Positions 1 to 7,839 of a stretch of 12,972 bases of DNA are shown here, in pieces. The notes below the pieces were generated by a model. It ran no database searches and had not been told where the DNA came from. It saw only the letters and a list, made by a program, of their open reading frames with translations. How positions within the stretch are numbered: the stretch's first letter is position 1; the number at the start of each line of letters is the position of its first letter. A program made the translations under genes and the position numbers. This DNA comes from DATDRS01 sp035291605. Its GTDB lineage: Bacteria > Chloroflexota > Anaerolineae > Anaerolineales > UBA6663. The stretch spans positions 1-12,972 of the forward strand of contig DATDRS010000076.1 in NCBI GenBank assembly GCA_035291605.1, given 5' to 3'.

Positions 1-2279
1 GGCAGGGGAAAGGCCAATCCTCGCGCCAGGATGACCTCGTTGTTGGCGATGCGGTTGCCGCGTTCATCCAGCGCCAACAGGCGGACGAGCGTCTCTGCAT
101 GGATGAGGCCGACGTATAGATCGAGAGGGGGCGGCGCCTGATGATCAGGGAAGACGAGTATATGCTCGTCCAGGATGGTCTCGCCGGCCTGCCAGAGCGA
201 TGTCGGGTACCAGCCGCCGCGCGGCTGGCTGTCGCCCTGGGCGTAAGCCGTCCGCGGCGTGTCGCGGAGATGGACGAAGACTGTGTAATCTTCCCCGATA
301 TCCTGCGATGCTTCCCAAAGCAGAGAAACCTTTGCTCCGCGTGCATCTGGCAGTGCTTGAACATCGTACCCCTTCAGCGTGATCCCGCCGCCAAATCGGT
401 ACCTGACCGGATGCGCCAGAGGCAGGACCGAGCGGGTCGCCTGGATTTTGATGGGAATCTCGGCGAACTCGGCGTTCCCCAGATTTCCGGCGAGCTGGCT
501 GACCGGAAGCGCCGGGCCGTTGACGCCGTCCAAAAGCGCCACGTGCAAACTGGCGGCGGCCGGTGCGGGCGCATCTTTCCGGGCCTCCACCGAATAATGG
601 TCGCAAAAGCGTTCATTCGCCGTCCAGAAAGAAGTCGGATAATTGCCTCGGCCCGGATATGTCTCCAGCCGCCCGTATCCCTGTCCATCAGGTCCGACGA
701 TCTCGAGAAAGACTGAGTAATTTCGTGCAACGGGGACAACAGCGCGCCAGCAGAGCGTAATCTTGAACTTCTGACCAGGGAGGACGGCTTGGGGACGCAG
801 ATACCCAAGCAATTCAATCTCCTCGCCAAAAGTTACGTTGAAGGGATAGTCAATCACGGCCTCCGGCGCAAGCGGCTGGGGTTTGGCGTAAGCCGGGACG
901 ATAGAGCCGAGGGGAAGCGACCAGCTTAATAACAGAAAGCCAAGCGTGATCGTCTTCAGCGGCCAGCCGCGCCAGCGTACAGGAAACCATACGAGCCAGC
1001 CTCCGACGAGCAAGCAGCTCACCGACGGCAAGATGGGGAGAAGATAGCGCCCTGGCGCTAGGAACGTATTCTGGTAGGCAATGGTGAGGGCGCTGACCAG
1101 GCCAACGAGGCTAAGCACCTGAAGCGCCATGAGCAATAACAACTTGACGGGGAAAGCGCCATTTATTTTTCCGATCGAGCGCGGCCGCACGAGGCGCTTG
1201 AGAGTAGCCATAACCGGACCGGCGAGAGCCAACGCCGCCGCCGGGCCCCACAGCCAGTACACCCAGCGATAAATCTCGAAATTCCCCCAGCCGAACGACG
1301 CCAGGAACGTCCGAAAGCCATAGCGGAGAGCAGAAGTAACGAGGGCAGACGCAGGGCCTTGCGCCGCGGCATAGGTAATGAACTGCCTCACGGTCTCGGC
1401 CCGGAAAACCTGCTCGGTCACAAACTGAAACGAGCCAAGCAACTGTAAAACGGCGATGACCAGCAGGCTGAGGAGGGCCAGCGCCAGCCAGATCTTGAGC
1501 GTCGGCCACACGCCTCTGGGCCGAGGCCCGGCGGTCAGACCCATACCCAGCGCGATGACGGCGACCGGGATGAGCGCCACGCCATTTAATTTGGTGAGCA
1601 GGGCGGCGGCCAGGATCAGGCCCAGCCATAGCGCGTATCGCAGGCGAAAGCCATCGGTCGCCAGAACGATCGAAAAATAAAAGGCGGCAGCCGACAGGCT
1701 GGTAATGAGCATGTCGTTGGTGATCATGCCGCCGATGAACAGAAACTGCGGCCAGAAGGCATAGAGACAGGCGGCTGCCCACGCCGTAACGGTTTGATCG
1801 GGCCAGATACGCTGCGCGGCCCCGTAGACGAAAGCCACACTGACTGTGCTGATCAATACACTCACGCCCCGCACTATGAACGCCGCCAGGGCGAGGCGAT
1901 AGTCCACCCCCTCCAGGGGATCGGGATGGAGCATCACATTAACGCCGGCCCGGCCGCTGGCATAGTAGGGATTACGCTCAGGCTCTGTAAAAGTCTCTCC
2001 CAAATCGAGCCAGGCAACGGCTGGAGCGGCAACCAGGTAGTAGAGCGGCGGCTGGAATTTTTCCCAGACGGCCTCGGCCTCCGGGTCGCCAGCCCGAAGT
2101 AAGGTGCGGTATTTGGCTAGATAGCGGACATAGGCGAAATGTCCGTCTTCGTCGTAGGACTCCCACAGGGGGACGACGAGGCTATAGGTGAGACCCAGCG
2201 CCAGCCGCGCAGCCAGCAATAGAGCCAGCGGCCAGAGCGTCCTGGTCTGAGGACGGGGCGCGTTCACTCGCGCGGTCAT
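1..2279 (-). CDS. GT-C membrane glycosyltransferase, GT39/PMT_2-like (3' end outside window)
   Basis: I read an uninterrupted frame of 759 codons from the ATG at 2279 to the left edge, with no stop, so the C-terminus is missing. Residue 38-48 region (PLWESYDEDGHF) carries the acidic first-loop motif expected for GT-C enzymes, followed by FQPPLYYL at about 75-82, typical of the PMT_2/GT39-like group. Hydrophobic helices follow at roughly 15-37, 130-155, 165-205, 217-250, 260-282, 340-360, 378-402, 410-432 and 442-462. After the last helix come two similar extracellular beta-sandwich modules (about 485-610 and 620-755) sharing the pattern Y-S/T-V-F, then Y-P-T-S-x-W. Such enzymes use polyprenyl-phosphate sugars to glycosylate acceptors on the outer membrane face; the sugar and acceptor cannot be told. 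It is last of four glycosyltransferase genes, starting 9 nt after the previous stop. The start is the first Met of the frame after that stop. Confidence 0.85.
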   Translation of the reverse strand, partial: MTARVNAPRPQTRTLWPLALLLAARLALGLTYSLVVPLWESYDEDGHFAYVRYLAKYRTLLRAGDPEAEAVWEKFQPPLYYLVAAPAVAWLDLGETFTEPERNPYYASGRAGVNVMLHPDPLEGVDYRLALAAFIVRGVSVLISTVSVAFVYGAAQRIWPDQTVTAWAAACLYAFWPQFLFIGGMITNDMLITSLSAAAFYFSIVLATDGFRLRYALWLGLILAAALLTKLNGVALIPVAVIALGMGLTAGPRPRGVWPTLKIWLALALLSLLVIAVLQLLGSFQFVTEQVFRAETVRQFITYAAAQGPASALVTSALRYGFRTFLASFGWGNFEIYRWVYWLWGPAAALALAGPVMATLKRLVRPRSIGKINGAFPVKLLLLMALQVLSLVGLVSALTIAYQNTFLAPGRYLLPILPSVSCLLVGGWLVWFPVRWRGWPLKTITLGFLLLSWSLPLGSIVPAYAKPQPLAPEAVIDYPFNVTFGEEIELLGYLRPQAVLPGQKFKITLCWRAVVPVARNYSVFLEIVGPDGQGYGRLETYPGRGNYPTSFWTANERFCDHYSVEARKDAPAPAAASLHVALLDGVNGPALPVSQLAGNLGNAEFAEIPIKIQATRSVLPLAHPVRYRFGGGITLKGYDVQALPDARGAKVSLLWEASQDIGEDYTVFVHLRDTPRTAYAQGDSQPRGGWYPTSLWQAGETILDEHILVFPDHQAPPPLDLYVGLIHAETLVRLLALDERGNRIANNEVILARGLAFPL

Positions 2280-2288
2280 CGGTTATGC

Positions 2289-3314
2289 TCAGGCCGACTC
2301 CCACGACATCGCCAGTTTCCCCAGGCGGCGGTATTCGCGAAACGCGTCGAGGGCGGAGACGAGCAGGCCCATTTGCCGCAGGTCGCGGTCGCTCAACCGG
2401 CGGGTGCGCTGAATGACTCGGCGCTGCGCCAGGATCGGGCGCAGGCTGCGCAGGAAGGCGAGGCTCCCGGAGGCCAGCGCCCCCATCCCGGCAAAGCGGC
2501 CGTGGGCGATGAATTCCGACATCCGATAGAAGTCATAAGCCATAGAGACGAGCAGCGCGCCGGGCAGCGAGGTCAGCTCGAGATGCTTGAACATCGTCGC
2601 CAGCCGGTTACGCTGCATCAGCCGGATGCGGAAGGTGGCAGCCCGCCCGCCGCCCGACGCGCCGTAGCGATGCCAGGCCACGGCCTCGGGCGCGTAATAC
2701 ACTTCGTGTCCCGCGAGCCACGCGCGCCAGCACAGATCCACGTCTTCGAGATAGGCAAAGTAATCGGGGTCGAAACCGCCTAACGCGGCGAAGACCGACC
2801 GCTTGACCAACATCGCCGCTCCGGGGATGGCGCCGACGACGCCCGGTTGATCATACTGGCCCTGATCCATCTGCCCCCAGCCGATTTCGAACGCCGCGCC
2901 CGAGTCGGTGAAACGCGCGCCCGCGCTTTGTACCAGGCGTCGTGAGGCGTCTATCCGGTCGAAGAGCAATTTGCCGCCGAGGATCGCCGCCTGCGGTCTG
3001 CGCGCGGCGACGGCCAGCAAACGCTCCAGCCAGTCGGGTTCCAGCGCCGCATCGTTGTTCAGCAAGACGACCCACGGGTGATGGATCTCGGCCAGCGCGC
3101 GATTGTAACCCTCGGCGAAGCCCCAATTTTTCTTCAAGTCCATAAGACGTACGCCGGGGAAATGCTCGCGCAAATAGCGGAGCGAGCCGTCGGTTGAGCC
3201 GTTGTCAGCCACGGCGACATCAACGGGTATCGTCAGGTTCTTGAGGCTTGCCAGACAGTGGTCTAAAAAGGGGCGGCCATTGTAGTTCAAGACCACGACG
3301 GCGACGTCGCTCAC
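2289..3314 (-). CDS. Glycosyltransferase family 2 (WbbL/rhamnosyltransferase-like)
   Basis: A 341-residue inverting GT2 enzyme with the GT-A fold, probably adding one sugar to a lipid-linked or surface glycan at the cytoplasmic face. Visible motifs are VVVLNYNG at 6-13, the nucleotide-binding ADNGSTDGS at 36-44, NWGFAEGYN at 63-71, the metal-binding region LNNDAALEPDW at 85-95, GAAMLVKR at 165-172, and the catalytic-base region YLEDVDLCWRAW at 188-199 followed by HRYG at 215-218. I chose the GTG at 3314, because it overlaps the upstream stop as GTGA and has a GGGAGAG ribosome binding site at 3320-3326, spacing 5. A longer reading with an ATG at 3512 would overlap the upstream gene by 200 nt and add a low-complexity Arg/Pro/Gly tail with no GT2 character. 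The pattern matches the GT2 group that includes rhamnosyltransferases, but donor and acceptor are not readable from sequence. Confidence 0.9.
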   Translation of the reverse strand: MSDVAVVVLNYNGRPFLDHCLASLKNLTIPVDVAVADNGSTDGSLRYLREHFPGVRLMDLKKNWGFAEGYNRALAEIHHPWVVLLNNDAALEPDWLERLLAVAARRPQAAILGGKLLFDRIDASRRLVQSAGARFTDSGAAFEIGWGQMDQGQYDQPGVVGAIPGAAMLVKRSVFAALGGFDPDYFAYLEDVDLCWRAWLAGHEVYYAPEAVAWHRYGASGGGRAATFRIRLMQRNRLATMFKHLELTSLPGALLVSMAYDFYRMSEFIAHGRFAGMGALASGSLAFLRSLRPILAQRRVIQRTRRLSDRDLRQMGLLVSALDAFREYRRLGKLAMSWESA

Positions 3315-4378
3315 CGAGACTCTCCCATTTTGACGGGCATTCCCCCCGCCGGCTGACGCCGCGACTCGCCGCGCTCGCGGCCGAGGGTGAGGAGCTGATC
3401 CCAGGCGTAGCCCCACTTGAGTTTTTTGAGCACCTGCCAGTCGGTGCGCCGCCGCAGGCCCCGGATGAACGTCCGGCGGTCGCGGAGGGCCGCCCGCTGC
3501 CGGGCGATCCACTGGTACGAGGCGGCTTTAGCCTTGATGAATCCCCAGCCGCGCAGGAGGCAGTATCCCCACATGAGCAGCTCGGTGAGAAACAGGAAGG
3601 GCGCGAGATACAGCAGGCTCCAGCTCTCCAGGTGGGTCAACAGCAGCGCCGCGCGGTTGCGCTCCAGCAGAAACAACTTCTCCGGGTACATGGTGAGATG
3701 ATAGGCGTGCCAGACGATGGCCCGCGGGATGCAGTAGAGGTCGCAGCCCATGAGGTGCAGCCGCCACGAGAGCGCGACGTCCTCGTGATAGAGGAAGCCG
3801 CTTTCGTCCCAGCCGCCCATCTCCTGCAGCAGCGCCCGGCGGACGACGACCGCGCCGCCCTGGATGCCGGACACCCGCGCGGGGGCCAGGCCCGCGCGGG
3901 AGCGCGGCTGTCCCAACCGGCGGTTGAAGCCCAGGCCGGTCACGTGAATATCCTGCCCCGCCGCGTTGATATGCTCGTCCGTGTCGTGCAGGAGGATGAG
4001 CGGGTTCACCGCGCCCGCCTCCGGGTGAGATTCGAGAAACGGGACGAGGTGCGCCAGCCAGTCGGGGGAGACGCGCATATCCGGGTTCAGCGCGGCCACG
4101 TATGAGCCGCGGGTGTGGGGGAAGGCCAGGTTCACACCTCCGGCGTAGCCACGGTTCACCCGGCTCTTCAAGAAGCGTATCGGACGGGGAACCGCCGCCA
4201 GGCGCTCGCCGAGGGCGAGGCTGTCGTCGGTCGAGGCGTTGTCCACCACCAGGATTTCGATGGCCGGTTGAGGCTGGCTGGCGCAGAGGGCCGCCAGGCA
4301 TTCGGCCAGGTGGTCGCCGCTGTTGTAATTGATCACGATCACGGAGACCACCGGCGGCGCGTCGGGCTGGACGGTCAT
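3311..4378 (-). CDS. Glycosyltransferase family 2
   Basis: A 355-residue GT2 enzyme. Motifs in order: VIVINYNSGDHL at 13-24, VVDNASTDDS at 44-53, NRGYAGGVN at 75-83, the metal-site region ALNPDMRVSPDW at 96-107, GGAVVVRR at 174-181, and YHEDVALSWRL at 197-207 with WHAY at 223-226. A hydrophobic segment at about 253-275 and a basic tail suggest association with the inner membrane face. I took the ATG at 4378 because it lies 8 nt after the preceding stop and begins just before the domain; the same frame can be read up to 4666, but that part lies inside the upstream gene and is Arg/Pro-rich noise. No good Shine-Dalgarno is seen, so translation may depend on coupling. It resembles the next gene in the operon and the pair may be an old duplication, probably adding successive sugars to one glycan. 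Sugar specificity is unknown. Confidence 0.9.
   Translation of the reverse strand: MTVQPDAPPVVSVIVINYNSGDHLAECLAALCASQPQPAIEILVVDNASTDDSLALGERLAAVPRPIRFLKSRVNRGYAGGVNLAFPHTRGSYVAALNPDMRVSPDWLAHLVPFLESHPEAGAVNPLILLHDTDEHINAAGQDIHVTGLGFNRRLGQPRSRAGLAPARVSGIQGGAVVVRRALLQEMGGWDESGFLYHEDVALSWRLHLMGCDLYCIPRAIVWHAYHLTMYPEKLFLLERNRAALLLTHLESWSLLYLAPFLFLTELLMWGYCLLRGWGFIKAKAASYQWIARQRAALRDRRTFIRGLRRRTDWQVLKKLKWGYAWDQLLTLGRERGESRRQPAGGMPVKMGESR
3320..3326 (-). promoter_or_regulatory. Ribosome binding site deciding a GTG start
   Basis: GGGAGAG lies 5 nt upstream of the GTG at 3314, inside the last codons of the preceding gene. Stop TGA and start GTG share bases (GTGA), which indicates translational coupling of the two glycosyltransferases and rules out the much longer upstream ATG reading. 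Confidence 0.75.
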
Positions 4379-4386
4379 GCGCGGGT

Positions 4387-5613
4387 TTAGCCTGAAGAGG
4401 GGGGCTCGCCCGCCATGACGGGGGAGTGTTTTTGCAGGCGGCCGGCGAAGATGGAGAGGAAGAGCGCCGCCGAGAGGATTTGCAGGCCCCACACCATCGC
4501 CGTCGCGGTCAGGACGACCGCGCGCGTTTCTTCGAAGAGGCCTGCGCCGCCGACGACCCAGCTCAGGATCACGCTTATCAGGCGGAGCGCAGAGATGACG
4601 GCCATGAGCAGGCCGACGACCGCGCCGCCCAGCCGGAGGGGGCGGGAGCTGAGAGCCACCAGCCACCAGGGAGGGCGGTAACCGGCTTCGACGCCGTACA
4701 GCGCCGCGGCTATGCCGAACACCGCGAGCTGGAACGCCGCCAGCACGCCGAGCGTCAGGACGATGAACGAGTGGATGCTCAAGCCGAAGTAGGGCGTGAC
4801 GAACGGGCCGCGCTCCAGGACCGCCGCGCCGGCGAGGGCCAGCAGCATCAGCAGGAGGCCGGGCAGCACGAACAGGAGCATCGGGTTGAAGAGCAGGACG
4901 AGGCCGATGATCCGGCTGAGGATGGTCAAGCCGTCGCGCCAGGGCTGGAGTTTCTTCTCGCCCAGGCGGGGCTGATAGGCGACGGGGAACGTCTTGACGC
5001 GCAAACGCCGGGCGCGGGCCTTGATGCCGATCTCGGCTTCGATGTCAAAGCCGTCGGATTGCAGTTTCAGGCCGAGCGCGATCTCGCGCCGCAGGCCGTA
5101 CATCCCGCTCAGATGGTCGCGGCCGTCGAGGCCGTGCACGTTGGTCAGCAGTTGATCAAAAAGCCAGTTCCCCACCTGGTTGACGAGCGGCATGTTCTCG
5201 CGGTCGGTCACGCGGCTGCAGCGCACCAGGTCGCCCTCGCCGAGGAGCTCGGCGATGCGGGGGATGGCGCTGGCCGGGTAGGTGGCGTCGGCGTCCATGA
5301 CGACGAGGTACGGCGCGCGGGCGTTGGCGATGCCCGTGCGCACGGCCGCGCCCTTGCCCCAGCGCGCCGGGTGTTGAACCAGGCGCGCGCCGCGGTCGCG
5401 GGCCGCGCGGGCCGTGTCGTCCGTCGAGCCGTCGTCCACGACGAGGATTTCGTAGCGGTCGTCGAGCACGCCTGCCAGGTCTGCCAGCACTTGCGGGAGC
5501 GCCTCGGCCTCGTTATGCGCCGGGAGGATCACCGTCGCCAGCAGGCCGCCCCCCGACGCTTGCATAACGGGGCGCGAAGCGCCGACCGAGTCAATCGCCG
5601 ATGCGGTTGCCAT
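4387..5613 (-). CDS. Polyprenyl-phosphate hexose synthase-like GT2 with C-terminal membrane helices
   Basis: A 408-residue protein. The N-terminal GT2 domain (about 24-235) carries VILPAHNEAEALP at 28-40, the nucleotide-binding VVDDGSTDDT at 58-67, WGKGAAVRTG at 85-94, the metal-binding VMDADATYP at 105-113, and SGMYGLRRE at 169-177. These fit the dolichyl-phosphate mannose/glucose synthase-like group, which moves a sugar from a nucleotide donor to a polyprenyl phosphate. The rest holds four hydrophobic segments at roughly 234-265, 279-305, 328-352 and 365-390, so the enzyme is membrane-bound. It is first in an operon with two more GT2 enzymes and a GT-C enzyme that would use lipid-phosphate sugars, which suits a role as the donor maker. 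The ATG at 5613 follows a TATAAT by 11 nt and has no Shine-Dalgarno. Met17 is a possible later start. Confidence 0.88.
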   Translation of the reverse strand: MATASAIDSVGASRPVMQASGGGLLATVILPAHNEAEALPQVLADLAGVLDDRYEILVVDDGSTDDTARAARDRGARLVQHPARWGKGAAVRTGIANARAPYLVVMDADATYPASAIPRIAELLGEGDLVRCSRVTDRENMPLVNQVGNWLFDQLLTNVHGLDGRDHLSGMYGLRREIALGLKLQSDGFDIEAEIGIKARARRLRVKTFPVAYQPRLGEKKLQPWRDGLTILSRIIGLVLLFNPMLLFVLPGLLLMLLALAGAAVLERGPFVTPYFGLSIHSFIVLTLGVLAAFQLAVFGIAAALYGVEAGYRPPWWLVALSSRPLRLGGAVVGLLMAVISALRLISVILSWVVGGAGLFEETRAVVLTATAMVWGLQILSAALFLSIFAGRLQKHSPVMAGEPPSSG

Positions 5614-5624
5614 AGCTGACCAAG

Positions 5625-5630
5625 ATTATA
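5625..5630 (-). promoter_or_regulatory. Possible -10 element for the glycosyltransferase operon
   Basis: A perfect TATAAT ends 11 nt before the ATG at 5613. A start of transcription about 7 nt downstream would leave a leader of only about 5 nt, matching the lack of a ribosome binding site. No good -35 box is seen at 17 bp (GCGTTC), so this is tentative. Confidence 0.4.
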
Positions 5631-5639
5631 ACACTGCCA

Positions 5640-5700
5640 CCACAGAGGAACGCAGATGGAAGGCGGCGATCCTCTGTGTCCATCCGTGTTCACCGGTGGT
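5640..5700. repeat. CACAGAG-type dispersed repeat with inverted repeat
   Basis: CACAGAGGA at 5641-5649 and TCCTCTGTG at 5670-5678 form a perfect 9-bp inverted repeat with a 20-nt loop. Read on the minus strand, the stretch from 5700 contains GGTGAACACGGATGGACACA, made of near-repeats of a 10-nt unit (GAACACGGAT, GGACACAGAG). From memory, sequences of this type recur as dispersed intergenic repeats in many environmental bacterial genomes. Only one copy lies in this window, so repeat status is inferred. It overlaps the end of the fumarylacetoacetase gene and could act as a terminator for it. Confidence 0.45.
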
Positions 5701-6964
5701 TCACGATCTTCGCCCGCAGTTTGCCGAACCCGACGCGGTAGCCGTCGCCCTGGGACCAGCCTTTGAAGATCACGGCGTCGCCGTCGGCGAGGAAGGCGCG
5801 CGTCTCACCCGTGGGCAGTTGCAGGGGGCGCGTCCCCTTCCAGCACAGTTCGAGCAGGCTGCCGCGCGCGTCCTCGGCGGGGCCGGAGATCGTGCCAGAG
5901 CCGTAGAGGTCGCCGGGGCGGGTGTTGACGCCGTTGCTCGTCTGGTGGGCGAGCATTTGCGCGATGTTCCAGTACATCGTCCGGAAGTTCGTCGTCGAGA
6001 GGCGCACCGGTTCGGTCATCTTCTCGGATTGCAGCCAGATTTCGAGGTGGATGTCGTAGGCCCAATTTTCCTCGCATTGCAGGTAGGGCAGGGGGGGGGG
6101 GTCTTGCGGGGGCTGGGGGACGCGGAACGGTTCGAGCGCGTCGAGCGTGACGACCCAGGGCGAGATAGAGGTGGCGAAGGACTTGGCGAGGAACGGGCCG
6201 AGCGGCTGGTATTCCCAGCGCTGGATGTCGCGCGCGCTCCAGTCGTTGAGCAGGACCATCCCGAAGATGTGGTCCCGCGCCGCCCGCGTGGGGATGGGCG
6301 TCCCGAGCGGGTTGCCCGGCCCGATGAAGAAGCCCATCTCCAGCTCGAAATCCAGTTCCTGCGTCGGGCCGAAGTGGGGCGAGATGCCATCTCGCCCTAC
6401 AGTCTGCCCCTGCGGTCTGATGACGGCCTCGCCGGAGACGACGATCGAACTCGCCCGCCCGTGGTAGCCGACGGGCAGGTGTTTCCAATTGGGCAGGAGC
6501 GGGTTGGCCGGGTCGCGGAACATCTTGCCGACGTTGGAGGCGTGATGCTCGGAGGCGTAGAAGTCGCTGTAGTCGCCGATGCGCGCGGGGAGCAGCATTT
6601 CGACTGCGGATTGCGGAATAAGGGCTGCGGCGCGTAATTCGGCGTTATCACGCAGAGCCAGTTTGTTTGCATCGAGCAGTTCCCTAATTCGCGCCCGCGC
6701 CTCCGCCCACGCGGCGCGGCCCAGCGCCATGAAGTCGTTGAGGCCCTCGCGCGCGAAGACGTTTTCACGCGCGAGCGCGTTCCCGGTGAAATGCCCGGCG
6801 GCGTGCAGCGCGGCGAGGTCGAGCACCCACTCGCCGATCGCCGCGCCCACGCGCGGCGCTTCGCCCTTGCGGCGAAAGACGCCGTAGGGGAGGTTTTGGA
6901 GGGGGAAGTCAGAGTCGCGCGGGATGGGGAGCCAGGAGCGGGGGTGTGAGTTTGTATTGGGCAT
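5690..6964 (-). CDS. fahA: Fumarylacetoacetase
   Basis: This 424-residue enzyme hydrolyses 4-fumarylacetoacetate to fumarate and acetoacetate, the last step of tyrosine and homogentisate breakdown in the cytoplasm. It is close to full family length and aligns by eye with mammalian FAH throughout. With an offset of 8 from the mouse protein, the metal ligands are D134, E207, E209 and D241, the catalytic base is H141, and the substrate contacts R150, Y167, R245, Q248, Y252, K261, T358 and E372 are all present. Strong landmarks are LPVGYHGRASS (163-173) and LLNDWSARDIQRWEY (238-252). No homogentisate dioxygenase or 4-hydroxyphenylpyruvate dioxygenase lies nearby, so the rest of the pathway would be elsewhere. 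An 11-base C run in the coding strand (6091-6101) encodes part of QDPPPLP near residue 290. The last codons and stop fall in a dispersed-repeat-like sequence. No Shine-Dalgarno precedes the ATG. Confidence 0.96.
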   Translation of the reverse strand: MPNTNSHPRSWLPIPRDSDFPLQNLPYGVFRRKGEAPRVGAAIGEWVLDLAALHAAGHFTGNALARENVFAREGLNDFMALGRAAWAEARARIRELLDANKLALRDNAELRAAALIPQSAVEMLLPARIGDYSDFYASEHHASNVGKMFRDPANPLLPNWKHLPVGYHGRASSIVVSGEAVIRPQGQTVGRDGISPHFGPTQELDFELEMGFFIGPGNPLGTPIPTRAARDHIFGMVLLNDWSARDIQRWEYQPLGPFLAKSFATSISPWVVTLDALEPFRVPQPPQDPPPLPYLQCEENWAYDIHLEIWLQSEKMTEPVRLSTTNFRTMYWNIAQMLAHQTSNGVNTRPGDLYGSGTISGPAEDARGSLLELCWKGTRPLQLPTGETRAFLADGDAVIFKGWSQGDGYRVGFGKLRAKIVNHR

Positions 6965-6970
6965 GGAAGT

Positions 6971-6976
6971 ATTTTA
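6971..6976 (-). promoter_or_regulatory. Possible -10 element for leaderless fahA transcript
   Basis: TAAAAT ends 6 nt before the ATG at 6964, the spacing seen for leaderless transcripts where the A of ATG is the first base. No Shine-Dalgarno and no good -35 box are seen. Tentative. Confidence 0.3.
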
Positions 6977-7016
6977 CTATGCCGTTGTTGCCACCCCGCC
7001 ACGCAATGTGAGATAG

Positions 7017-7465
7017 CCTTGTGGGGATGGTGAAAACCTTTACACGTACAGCGAAGTCACGCGCACGGTCTTCACCGACAACGGTTCCAGCACATACGAC
7101 CGGTCGAACTATGTGTCCGAGATCGGCTATTCAGCTTACATGTTCACGTTTGAACGGAACCGCGCAACGGCGACAACCCGGGCGCGGGCAACGCGCTCAC
7201 ACTCGTCAACACCACCGTCATGAGCAACAGCGCCACGGGCGACGACGGGGGCGGGATTTACGTCAACGGCGGCGCGCTAGTGTTGATCAACAGCCTGATC
7301 CTGAGCAACACCACGGCCAGCAGCGGGGGTGGGGTGTATATGACCGGGAGCGGGGCGACGCTGACCGCCACGAACAGCACCTTCAGCGGCAACAGTGCTG
7401 CCAGCAACGGCGGCGTGATACGGGCGGCGAGCGGGACACTGACGTTCACCGCCGGCTCTCTGTAA
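7017..7465 (+). pseudogene. Decayed fragment of a beta-helix surface protein
   Basis: Two frames together encode a plausible protein piece. From 7017 one frame reads PCGDGENLYTYSEVTRTVF and on to YMFTFERN near 7162; a second frame, open from 7154, continues through TLTLVNTTVMSN and ends at the stop at 7463-7465. The second part has the Gly/Asn/Ser/Thr-rich rhythm of right-handed beta-helix or PMP-like repeats: GGGIYVNGG, then GGGVYMTGSG, then ATNSTFSGNSA. Such repeats occur in secreted or surface proteins. There is no start codon with a ribosome binding site, the first frame begins just after a stop, and the shift between frames lies near 7154-7170. I therefore read it as a remnant of a longer gene. 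An ATG at 7220 would give a free-standing 81-residue protein without signal peptide, which seems less likely. Confidence 0.5.
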
Positions 7466-7839
7466 GGCTGGAGAGCCAGTATGATGATGCGTTCCAGGAC
7501 TATCGCCTGACCTAAAGGCTCGCGTATCTTTCCCGCCAATTTCAACGTGGGAGGGATCATCCTAACCAAGGACCACGGTGTTGGATTTCGGAGATGTGAC
7601 CAACTGGAGAGTGGCCTCCACATGGGGGTAAACCCCTTCCGGTAGAGGCGTTACCCAATCCAGGTACACGGGTTGTCTTTTCGGCAAATTCCCACTGAAT
7701 AGGCAGGATACAACTGCTAGGGAATTGGGCGTCGCCACGACGATTAACGCTGGAGCGCTCCATAGCTTTGGAGAGCACGCCCCGTTCAGGTGAGCAGAAT
7801 TAAAAGCGTGCAGGTTTCACGTCCTCGCAACCGTGTGGA
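7466..7839. other. 374-bp stretch without a recognised gene
   Basis: No gene is supported here. It is less GC-rich than its surroundings. On the minus strand an open stretch from about 7808 to a TAG at 7562-7564 reads through protein-like text (for example LIVVATPNSLAVVSCLFSG and PVYLDWVTPLPEGVYPHVEA) but has no ATG start or ribosome binding site; it may be the tail of a broken gene. A GGAGCGCTCC palindrome lies at 7751-7760 and an imperfect palindrome CTCCATAGCTTTGGAG at 7759-7774. CGCAACCGTG at 7826-7835 is repeated at 7853-7862 inside the end of the permease gene. Confidence 0.4.

Noticed and set aside
1111..1782. Minus-strand frame of 223 codons in the left part
   Set aside because: It is the +1 shadow of the GT-C gene, whose true frame stays open from 2279 to the edge with membrane helices and family motifs.
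4426..5619. A 397-codon plus-strand reading frame opposite the first glycosyltransferase gene
   Set aside because: Its text is dominated by Arg, Ala, Asp, Glu, Gln and His and lacks any domain pattern; it mirrors the GC-biased third positions of the real gene on the other strand.
5696..6637. A 313-codon plus-strand reading frame opposite fumarylacetoacetase
   Set aside because: Shadow of a gene whose active-site residues are all present on the minus strand.
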